Positions 32,539 through 39,895 of a DNA stretch of 64,000 nucleotides are shown here, in pieces. The notes beneath the pieces were generated by a model. It was given only the letters and a program-made list of their open reading frames with translations. It made no database searches and was not told where the DNA came from. Numbering within the stretch: the first letter of the stretch is position 1; every line of letters begins with the position of its first letter. A program made the translations under genes and the position numbers. Source of the stretch: JAJNBA01 sp963842295. GTDB lineage: Bacteria; Actinomycetota; UBA4738; HRBIN12. The stretch lies in NCBI GenBank assembly GCA_963842295.1, contig CAWJFY010000004.1, forward strand, positions 186,001-250,000, given 5' to 3'.

Positions 32539-35054
32539 TCCGACGAGGGCTCGTGACCACGCTCGCGATCGCGGTGATCGTGATCTCGATCGCGTTCGCA
32601 TGGACCGGAGGTGGCTCCCAGAGAACTCCGGGAAAGCAGGGCGAGGCCGCCGCCGAGAAAGCCGAGGCGATGCTCTCGGGCCTGCCGCATCCCGAGAACA
32701 TCATCGAACACCTGGACGGCTATGTGACCCATTTCTACGGGCAGCGCTCCGCTCCGGCCGAACGGATCCCTGCGGGCGCGTTCCCGGCGGCGCTGGAGGA
32801 GGCCGCCGCGGTGGACCAGGCCAGCGTGCGGATGGCGGTGGGGGCGACCTCGACATGGGAGAGCGCCGGCCCTCAGCCGGTGAACTCTGAAGACCCGACC
32901 TATCAGGACCCGGTCGTCAACAACTTCGGGGCCGGCTGGGGTATCGACTCCGGGCGCGTCACGGCGGTCACCCTCCATCCACGAGACAGCGACACCGTGT
33001 ACACGGGCGCCGCGGACGGAGGGATCTGGAAAACCACGGACGGCGGCGCGAGCTGGGCCTCGATCGGCGACGAACTCGATACCCAAGCCATCGGGGCGAT
33101 CGCGGTGGCCGCCCGGCGCCGGAACACGCTCTACGTGGGCACCGGGGAGGCCAGCACGAACCAGGACGCCTACTTCGGTCTGGGGGTCTTCAGGTCGACC
33201 AACGGGGGCACGACCTTCGCCAAGGTCGGCGGGAGCCTGTTCGACCGGAAGACGGTGTTCAAGATCCTCGCTCCCACCAACGGCAAGCTCGTCTACGTGG
33301 CGACGAACCAAGGCCTGTACCGGTCCAGGAACCACGGCCGTACCTGGGTGCGTGTCCTGGCCCCCGGCGACACGAACACGTTCGGCAACTTCGTGAGCGA
33401 CGTGATCACGCTGAACGAGAACGGCATGAGACTGCTCGCGGCGATCGGGTGGCGCGAAGGCGCTCCTTCGAACGGGCTCTATCTCTCGCGCAACGGCGGG
33501 AGGACGTGGACGGCGCTCGGCTCGCCCGCCGGATTCGCTCCGCAAGAGCGTCTCGGCCGCATGACCCTGGCCCAGGCGCCCTCGGCCCCGAGGCGTCTCT
33601 ACGCGATCGTCCAGGACGCCGTCTACTTCAACGAGGGAGGCCCCAACGGCACGGTCCTGAACGGGGTCTACCGCAGCACCCACGGCCCGAGGGGCCCTTG
33701 GGAGCTGGTCGTGGACTCTGCAGAGCTCGAGGCTGACCCGGGCTCCGCGATGGACCGAGACAAGATCGGAGACGGATTCGGACCCGGCGTGCAGGCCTGG
33801 TACAACCAGCACATCGAGGTGGACCCGACCGACCCGGATCACGTGATGCTCGGGCTCGAGGAGATCTACCAATCCCTCGACGGTGGGCAGGAGTGGGACA
33901 CCGTGGGGCGGTACTGGAACTTCTGCTACGCGAACCCTCCGTGGCCGGAATCGCCCTGGTGCAACGCGGGCCCGGGGACCGAGGAGAACACCCTCACCAC
34001 GCACCCGGACCAGCACGACGCCGCCTTCACATCGGCCGGTGACTACTTCGCCGGGAGCGATGGCGGCATGTACTTCCAAGGGGGATCGGCATTCGACAAC
34101 GACAGCTGGGAGAACTTGAACCGCACGATCTCGACGATCCAGTGCTACTACGGGGACATCTCCGCCGACGGCACGATGCTCTGCGGAACACAGGACAACG
34201 GCACGGCCAAGTTCACGGGAGCGGGCGAATGGCCCGTCGTGACGGGGGGCGACGGGGGCGACGTTGCCATCGAGCCGGACAACTCGCAGAACATGTGGGC
34301 CGAGTACGTGTTCCTCACGATGTTCGCCTCGAGCAACGGCGGCGTGTCCTGGGCGATCGTCGGGCCGGCGGATGACAACCCGCGCTTCATCGCGCCGTTC
34401 GAGATGGACCCGCTCGAGCCCGAGCACGTGGTGGCCGGCGGTCAGCAGATATGGGAGACATCACTCGGCGTCGTGACCGAGTCGGATGATTGGGACGAGC
34501 TGTTCGATCTCGGACTCCCAAGACAGGCCACCGCGATCTCGGTCCAAGGATCCGACATCTACGCCGCCTGGTGTGGACCGTGCAACCCCTCCTCGTTCTC
34601 ACCGGGGACGCCATTCGCGGCGGGCTTGGTCTCGAACATCGGTGGGACGTTCCACGAGCTCGCGGGCGCGGGCCTGCCGAACCGGTACATCACTTCGACC
34701 CTGGTGGACCCGACGAACGTGAACCACGTGTGGGTGACGGTCTCGGGGTTCTCGCGCCGGTGGATCCCGGCGGCGGGCATCGGCCACGTGTTCGAGTCGA
34801 CCGACGGAGGAGCCAGCTTCACGGACATCTCCGCCGACCTCCCCGACATCCCGGCCAACGACATCGTCAGCGTCGGGGGCAAGTTGGTGGTCGCCACGGA
34901 CGTCGGCGTGTATGTGCGCGCGGGCGACTCATGGTCCGTGTACGGAGCCGGCCTGCCGAACGTGAGCGTGCTGGACCTCGCCCTCCAGCCGGGAGGGAAC
35001 CAACTGATGGCGACGACACACGGCCGAGGAGTGTGGCTGCTGGACGTGGGCTGA
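32535..35054 (+). CDS. Large exported Asp-box (BNR) repeat protein, sialidase/Vps10-like beta-propeller
   Basis: 839-aa protein with an N-terminal membrane segment (residues 5-23, after a RR) that is an uncleaved anchor or signal peptide without a lipobox. At least seven Asp-box motifs (S/T-x-D/N-x-G-x-x-W/F) are visible near residues 166, 220, 263, 317, 446, 597 and 753, for example TTDGGASW, SRNGGRTW and STDGGASF. They imply one or two beta-propellers of the BNR/sortilin type. Catalytic Arg triads of sialidases are not evident, so it may bind glycans or proteins rather than cleave. Cysteines cluster at residues 455-475 and 680-690. ATG 32535 has GGAAAGGGG upstream. A terminator-like hairpin follows. 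Confidence 0.85.
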   Translation: MIRRGLVTTLAIAVIVISIAFAWTGGGSQRTPGKQGEAAAEKAEAMLSGLPHPENIIEHLDGYVTHFYGQRSAPAERIPAGAFPAALEEAAAVDQASVRMAVGATSTWESAGPQPVNSEDPTYQDPVVNNFGAGWGIDSGRVTAVTLHPRDSDTVYTGAADGGIWKTTDGGASWASIGDELDTQAIGAIAVAARRRNTLYVGTGEASTNQDAYFGLGVFRSTNGGTTFAKVGGSLFDRKTVFKILAPTNGKLVYVATNQGLYRSRNHGRTWVRVLAPGDTNTFGNFVSDVITLNENGMRLLAAIGWREGAPSNGLYLSRNGGRTWTALGSPAGFAPQERLGRMTLAQAPSAPRRLYAIVQDAVYFNEGGPNGTVLNGVYRSTHGPRGPWELVVDSAELEADPGSAMDRDKIGDGFGPGVQAWYNQHIEVDPTDPDHVMLGLEEIYQSLDGGQEWDTVGRYWNFCYANPPWPESPWCNAGPGTEENTLTTHPDQHDAAFTSAGDYFAGSDGGMYFQGGSAFDNDSWENLNRTISTIQCYYGDISADGTMLCGTQDNGTAKFTGAGEWPVVTGGDGGDVAIEPDNSQNMWAEYVFLTMFASSNGGVSWAIVGPADDNPRFIAPFEMDPLEPEHVVAGGQQIWETSLGVVTESDDWDELFDLGLPRQATAISVQGSDIYAAWCGPCNPSSFSPGTPFAAGLVSNIGGTFHELAGAGLPNRYITSTLVDPTNVNHVWVTVSGFSRRWIPAAGIGHVFESTDGGASFTDISADLPDIPANDIVSVGGKLVVATDVGVYVRAGDSWSVYGAGLPNVSVLDLALQPGGNQLMATTHGRGVWLLDVG

Positions 35055-35078
35055 GCGAGGCCACGTCCTCGTATGACG

Positions 35079-35117
35079 TCGGCCCTCCTTCCACGGATAC
35101 GCCGGGAGGAGGGCCGA
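35079..35117. terminator. 11-bp hairpin after the Asp-box gene
   Basis: Perfect inverted repeat 35079-35089 with 35107-35117 and a 17-nt loop, 25 nt after the stop codon. There is no T-run on either strand. It lies between the Asp-box gene and the 3' end of the oppositely oriented tRNA-Leu, so it may serve both. Confidence 0.5.
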
Positions 35118-35211
35118 TGGGCACGGGATCTCGCGGCGAGGGTGGCAGCGATCGGACCGGCCGGCATCCGGAATCTCTCGAGGCACGCTGATGACCGCAC
35201 GCCGAGTCGGG

Positions 35212-35295
35212 TGCCGGGAGAGGGGGTCGAACCCTCACGGGCCGAAGCCCACGGGTTTTTGAGACCCGCGCGTCTGCCTATTCCGCCATCCCGGC
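35212..35295 (-). tRNA. tRNA-Leu, anticodon CAA
   Basis: 84-nt class II tRNA. The acceptor stem GCCGGGA (35295-35289) pairs with TCCCGGC (35219-35213) and the discriminator is A (35212). The anticodon stem CGGGT/ACCCG holds the loop CTCAAAA with anticodon CAA at 35261-35259. The long variable arm TGGGC-TTCG-GCCCG is typical of tRNA-Leu, and the T-arm GAGGGTTCGACCCCC is complete. CCA is not encoded (the genome reads CCC). The 5' end abuts a 25-bp palindrome. Confidence 0.97.
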
Positions 35296-35320
35296 CGGGC
35301 GGCTCTAGGGTAGCCGCCCG
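35296..35320. promoter_or_regulatory. 25-bp palindrome with back-to-back -10 boxes
   Basis: CGGGCGGCT (35296-35304) and AGCCGCCCG (35312-35320) are perfect inverted 9-mers around CTAGGGT. The centre reads TAGGGT on + (35306-35311) and TACCCT on - (35313-35308). On + it is followed by 9 nt and ATG 35321; on - it precedes the tRNA 5' end by 12 nt. It can drive both genes. Confidence 0.55.
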
Positions 35321-36443
35321 ATGCCTCCCAGCCGGTCTCTCATGTCTGCTCCTTCTGGTCGCGTGCACCGAAGCGACTCCGCCCGCGGAGGCAACCGCCC
35401 CCGCCATCGCGTTCCTCTTCGACGGGTCGACTCCCGACGCCGAGCTCGTGACATCGCCCGCCCTCGCCGGCTTGGAGCTCGCGGCGCACGAAGCCGGCGG
35501 CATCGAGGTCGAGCCCGTGAACGTCGGGCTGGATCGCGAGGAGGTGGTGGCGTCGCTGCGGTCCTTGGGGGACGACCGCGGCGTCTTCGCCGCGGTCGTC
35601 GCTCCATGGACCGCTCCGCCCCCAGGAGCGATCGAGCTCCTCGGCGCCGAGGGCGTTCCCGTCGTGACGCTGTCGTGGGCCTGGGGGCCTCCGGGAGACG
35701 GTGACGGCCTCTGGGTCTCGTTCGTGCCCGGACGGGCGAGGGAGGCGGCGGTCCTGCTCTCGGCGGCGGCCCGATCCGTTCCCGAGGACGCTGGGATGTG
35801 CCTGGCGGGCGATGATCACGTCACGAGCCGGGCACTGCTCGAGACCGCCGCGGAACTCGGTCAAGCCGCGGGAGACCCCCCTCTCCTGATGGCCGGGATC
35901 GCGTCGAGCGGACGGGCGGCGTCCATCGGGACGGTCGCCGCCCGCATCCGCGAGGCCGGCTGCCCGGTCCTCGCGTGGATCGGTGGCACGTCGACCGTCG
36001 CGTCGGTGCTGTCGTCGATCGGGAACCCGCCGTCGGTCGTCGGGACCTCGAGGATGAAGACTGATGGTGGACTCGAGGTCGGGTCGTCCGGAGTCGCGGT
36101 GTCCACGTCGTGTGCGTGCGCAGACGTCACCCTTTCGACCGAACCGCGTTGGCAGCTTTTCGTGCACGACCTTCAGGCGGAGAGCGGGGCGCCCCCGGGT
36201 GTCTTCGCGGTCGAGGCCTACGACGCCGGTCGGCTGCTGATCGGTTCGCGCGAGGGCACAGGCGGCGTCAGAGCTTCCGTCACGTCGGCGCTGGGCGATC
36301 TCACAGGGCTAAGCGGGCTCGCCGCCACATACGAGTTCGAGAGCGATGGATCTCGCGCTTCGGAGCAGTCGGCAGCGGGCATCTGGCGAGCCGTCGGCTC
36401 CCGATGGCTCCCCGATACCACGCCGGTCGGTCCCTCAGCGTGA
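35321..36443 (+). CDS. Periplasmic-binding-protein-like lipoprotein, frameshifted near its start
   Basis: About 373 aa if repaired. Frame 2 starts at ATG 35321 (MPPSRSL), and the rest continues in the next frame to 36443; dropping A35342 joins them as a signal peptide ending in the lipobox LVAC. The mature part resembles type I periplasmic binding proteins of amino acid ABC systems: IAFLFDGSTPDAELVTSP, then LAGLELAAHEAGGIEVEPV, and a C-terminal half with VFAVEAYDAGRLLIG. No permease of the matching family is adjacent; the following operon has its own binding protein. Ligand unknown. Confidence 0.65.
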
Positions 36444-36448
36444 TTGCG

Positions 36449-36477
36449 TTGCCCTCCCGGGCGTCCCTGCCTATAGT
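36449..36477 (+). promoter_or_regulatory. Sigma-70-type promoter of the frameshifted amino acid ABC operon
   Basis: TTGCCC (36449-36454), 17 bp, TATAGT (36472-36477): the best -10 box in the window. Predicted transcription start near 36484, with GGGGGG (36525-36531) as ribosome site for ATG 36535. Confidence 0.7.
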
Positions 36478-36534
36478 CGCGGCCGAGGGCGTGCGCGGAA
36501 CAGCGCCGCCCGTCCATCGACCCAAGGGGGGGAC

Positions 36535-37456
36535 ATGAAGCTCGGATTCCGACGGATGACCGTGCTGATGGGGGTCCTGGCGCTCGTGGCGGCAGGTTGC
36601 GGAGAGGACGCGCCGCCGCCGGCCGCCGGTGGTGCGCAGAACGAGGGGGAGGAAACCGTCTGCGCGACGCACGACACCGACGCGGGCGACCTGCTCGCGG
36701 AGATCTGCACCAACGGCGAGATCCGCGTCTCGACGGATCCCGCCTACCCGCCCCAATCGGAGCTGAATCCGGAGACGGGCGAGTACGAGGGCTTCGACAT
36801 CGACGTCGCCACCGAGATCGCGAACCGACTCGGCGTCGAGATCGCCTGGGAGACCCCCGATTGGGAGGTCCTGACGGCCGGCGGGCTGGAACGACCGCTG
36901 GGACATGAGCGTCGGCTCGATGACGCCGACGAACGAGCGTCAGGAGGTCCTGGACTTCACGGAGCCGTACTCGTACGTCCCGGCCGTGGTCGTCGTGCAC
37001 GAGGATTCGACGGTCTCGGACGTCACGACGGACCTCGACGGCAAGGAGATCGGGTTCTGCGCCGACGTGCACATACGAGTTCTTCGTCGAGAAGAGCCTG
37101 AACATCACCGGGTACGAGTTCGATTTCGTGATCGACGATGCGAAGGGGACCGGGCTATGACACGGACACGACGGCGCTGCAGGACCTAGCGCTGGGCGAC
37201 GGCACCCGGCTCGACGCGGTGATGACGTCGGAGCCCACGGCGGTGGCGTTCGCCAAGGAGAACCCCGTGAAGGTCGTCGGTGATCCGGTGTTCGGAGAGC
37301 CGCTCGCGATCGCGTTCGACAAGGGGTCGGAGCTCGATGGCGCGAGCCTCCAGGAGGCGGTCGACCAGATCGTCGCGGACATGCACGCGGATGGCACGCT
37401 CACCGAGCTCTCGAGAGAAGTGGTACGACGGCATCGACGTCACGAAGGTCTCGTAG
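36535..37456 (+). CDS. Polar amino acid ABC binding lipoprotein with four +1 frameshifts
   Basis: About 305 aa if repaired. It has a lipoprotein signal with lipobox VAAGC, then the type II binding-protein (SBP_bac_3) start EIRVSTDPAYPP, followed by YEGFDIDVATEIANRLGVE, WNDRWDMSVGSMTPT, RQEVLDFTEPYSY, DLDGKEIGFCADCTYEFF, YDTDTTALQDLALGDG and a final LSEKWYDGIDVTKVS. These fit together only if single bases are removed at 36883-36885 (G), 37067 (G), 37152-37154 (G) and 37414 (A). Family motifs remain intact on either side of each shift, with no in-frame stop elsewhere. Read as it stands, only the first 116 or so residues would be made correctly. Confidence 0.8.
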
Positions 37457-37474
37457 CGCCGATCGCGGGCTGAG

Positions 37475-38487
37475 TTGACGACACAGGACACGGCGGGGAC
37501 CGGGGCGACGGCGACCCGGTCCCCGGTCGTTCCCCCACCGTCCAAGAGGGATCGTCTCGCCCTCGCCAGCGCGGGAGTTCCCTTCCGTGTGAAGGTCGCA
37601 CTCGTCTGGATCGCGATCTTCGCGGTGCTCGGCTTCCTCTTCTGGGCGGCGTCGTTCGACACTGGGTGGATCAGGGAGACACATCGGCTTCATCGCCCGA
37701 GGGCTCGTCTTCACGCTGATCATGGCGGCGGGCGGGATCGTGCTCGCGATCGCGCTCGCTCTGGTCGGGGCGCTGGGGCGACTGTCTCGCAACCCGATCG
37801 CCTACGGCGTCAGCGGCTTCTACACCTCGTTCTTCCGCGGCACGCCGCTGATCGTGCAGCTGTTCCTCTTCTACCTGGCGATGCCGCAGACGGCGCAGAA
37901 CCTCGTCGACAAGTTCCCGAACTTCCTCCCGACGATCGTTCGACGAATTATTCACATGGACCTCGTTCCAGGTGGCGATCGTGGTGCTCGGACTCAACTA
38001 CGGCGCGTACATGACGGAGATCTTCCGCGCCGGGATCCAGTCGGTCGGCCACGGCCAGGGCGAAGCGGCCGACGCGCTCGGGATGACCTACCGCCAGAAG
38101 ATGCGCCGCGTGGTTCTCCCGCAGGCGCTCCGGGTCATCATCCCGCCGACCGGGAACGAGTTCATCGCGATGATGAAGGACACGGCGCTGATCTCGTTCC
38201 TCGGGCAAGGGATCGAGTCGATGGAGCTCTTCCGCCGGGCCCAGCTCCTCGGGAACGCCGACGTGAGGCCGACCGAGGCGCTCGTCACGGCCGCCGCGCT
38301 CTATTGGGCCCTGACCGCGGTCTTCACGTTCTTCCAGAGCCGGCTGGAGCGCCGGGTGAGCAAGGGATACGTGCGGTCCGTGGCTCCGGGCCCCGGGACC
38401 CGGGAGCGAAAGGTGACCGTCACGGACACGGGGGACGGGGGAGCCCATGACGCCGCGACCGCGCTACCCGGCGGATGCACCGGGTGA
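37475..38487 (+). CDS. Polar amino acid ABC permease with two +1 frameshifts
   Basis: His/Glu/Gln/Arg-type permease, about 337 aa if repaired. The first frame gives the N-terminus and first membrane helix (VALVWIAIFAVLGFLFWAASF). The second holds FTLIMAAGGIVLAIALALVG and FRGTPLIVQLFLFYLAMP. The third holds LNYGAYMTEIFRAGIQSV, GQGEAADALGM (EAA loop) and LPQALRVIIPPTGNEFI. Removing A37679 and G37938 joins them in register. TTG 37475 is the assumed start, 18 nt after the binding-protein stop. The permease at 49980 is an intact paralogue. Confidence 0.8.
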
Positions 38488-38564
38488 GGTTTGGCGTCGG
38501 CGGTGGCCATGCCGCATGGAGCCGCCCTCCCTATCGTGCCGGAATCCCCAGATGAGGATCTGCC

Positions 38565-39335
38565 ATGAGCGCCGACGACGTCGAACGCGGTGGTTCGGGT
38601 GGAGAACCTCCACAAATCCTTCGGACACCTGGAGGTCCTGAAGGGCATCGACATGGAGGTGGACGAGGGAGAGGTGATCGTGATCTTCGGTCGCTCGGGC
38701 TCGGGGAAGTCCACCCTCCTCCGCTGCATCAACTTCCTCGAGGAACCCAGCGAAGGCACCATCGAGGTGTCCGGCCTTCGGATCGAGGGCGGTCACCGGA
38801 TCCACTCCAAGCGCGAGCAGATCCGAAAGCTCCGGATGCCCGCTGCGGGATGGTCTTCCAGCAGTTCAATCTCTTCCCGCACATGACGGCGCTCGGCAAC
38901 GTGATGGAGGGACCGGTCACGGTGAAGGGCGTCGACGAGAAGCACGCGCGCCCCCTCGCCATGGAGATGCTGGCGAAGGTCGGGCTGTCGGACAAGGCGG
39001 AGGAATATCCGATCCGGCTCTCCGGGGGTCAACAGCAACGCGTCGCGATCGCTCGCGCGCTCGCGATGGAGCCCGACGTGATGATGTTCGACGAGCCGAC
39101 GTCGGCGCTGGACCCCGAGCTGATCGGCGAGGTCCTCGGCGTCATGAAAGCGCTGGCGATGGAGATGCAGATGACGATGATGGTCGTCACCCACGAGATG
39201 GGCTTCGCCCGCGAGGTGGCCAGCCGGATGGCGTTCTTCCACGAAGGCAGGATCCTGGAGGAGGGGACGCCCGACCAGATCTTCGAAGAGACGCGCTTCC
39301 CGGAGACGCAGCGGTTCCTCAACGCGGTCCTCTAG
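38565..39335 (+). CDS. Polar amino acid ABC ATPase (GlnQ-like) with two frameshifts
   Basis: ATPase of about 255 aa if repaired. ATG 38565 (MSADDVER) must shift at G38589 to join VVRVENLHKSFGHLEVL with Walker A GRSGSGKST. A second shift near 38839-38840 (two extra C or one missing base) joins IRKLRM to CGMVFQQFNLFPHMTAL. The third part is intact: signature LSGGQQQRVAIARAL, Walker B MMFDEPTSALDP, H-loop VVTHEMGFA, and the C-terminal FEETRFPETQRFL typical of GlnQ/HisP. It ends the operon; a structured gene-free region follows. The intact paralogue is at 50849. Confidence 0.82.
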   Translation: MSADDVERGGSGGEPPQILRTPGGPEGHRHGGGRGRGDRDLRSLGLGEVHPPPLHQLPRGTQRRHHRGVRPSDRGRSPDPLQARADPKAPDARCGMVFQQFNLFPHMTALGNVMEGPVTVKGVDEKHARPLAMEMLAKVGLSDKAEEYPIRLSGGQQQRVAIARALAMEPDVMMFDEPTSALDPELIGEVLGVMKALAMEMQMTMMVVTHEMGFAREVASRMAFFHEGRILEEGTPDQIFEETRFPETQRFLNAVL

Positions 39336-39894
39336 CGGTCTCCCTTAGAGACAGGCAACGGGCCGCGTCCTCCGATCCGGGCAGCTCGCGCCTTCCCCAT
39401 ACGCGAGCGTCCCTTCTCGGTGACGCGGCCCGTCACGCTCGGTCTCTCCGAACCGCCACCTCGACCGGGAACCGGTCGGGCTCGCGTCCCGTTGAGGACC
39501 GTCGCGGACTGTAAACGGGAGGTTGAGGGGTGTCAACCCGATGCCGCGATGACGAGACTCACTGCGGGGCAGAGGTCAGCTTCCATCCTTGCAGGTCGCG
39601 GCCTCGGAAGAAGAGTGACACGAATACCGTAGGGCGACCAGAAGGGTCAGTGGTGCGCGTCGGTCTCGACGTGGGGGGAGGAAGTCACCGAACTCTCGTG
39701 TTCGGGTCGAGACTTCGTTCCAGGCATCGTCGGCGCTCGGAGGAACTGGCCGCCGACGACCGCGAGGTATCCGGCCCACCTCATGACGTCGAGCCATGTC
39801 GGATCCGCGTTGTACCCGAACCATCTGGGGGGCGGAGCGATGGCACCGGGGCGGAGCGGCGGGCACGTCCTACGGCGCCGCTACGATAGGCGAC
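39336..39894. other. 559-bp gene-free region with multiple perfect stem-loops
   Basis: No convincing protein frame. Perfect inverted repeats: 39358-39369 with 39422-39433 (12 bp), enclosing 39384-39390 with 39402-39408 (7 bp); 39462-39468 with 39472-39478 (7 bp, GAA loop); 39521-39526 with 39533-39538 (6 bp); and 39663-39670 with 39706-39713 (8 bp), enclosing 39688-39693 with 39700-39705 (6 bp) with a 17-nt purine-rich bulge. It may contain the terminator of the upstream operon and a non-coding RNA or leader before polA. It does not match tmRNA, SRP RNA or RNase P as far as I can judge. Confidence 0.5.
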
Positions 39895-39895
39895 G
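39882..39895 (+). promoter_or_regulatory. Leaderless-type -10 (TACGAT) of polA
   Basis: TACGAT at 39882-39887, 7 nt, GTG 39895, no ribosome site. Confidence 0.5.

Noticed and set aside
36535..39335. Programmed +1 frameshifting as the explanation for repeated shifts
   Set aside because: The contexts share no slippery codon or common motif, the shifts fall in ordinary housekeeping folds, and intact paralogues exist. Sequence error or decay explains them more simply.
39663..39713. RNase P RNA candidate because of GAGGAAGTC in the bulge
   Set aside because: Only a few bases match the conserved region I of RNase P RNA; the other conserved regions and overall length are not found nearby.
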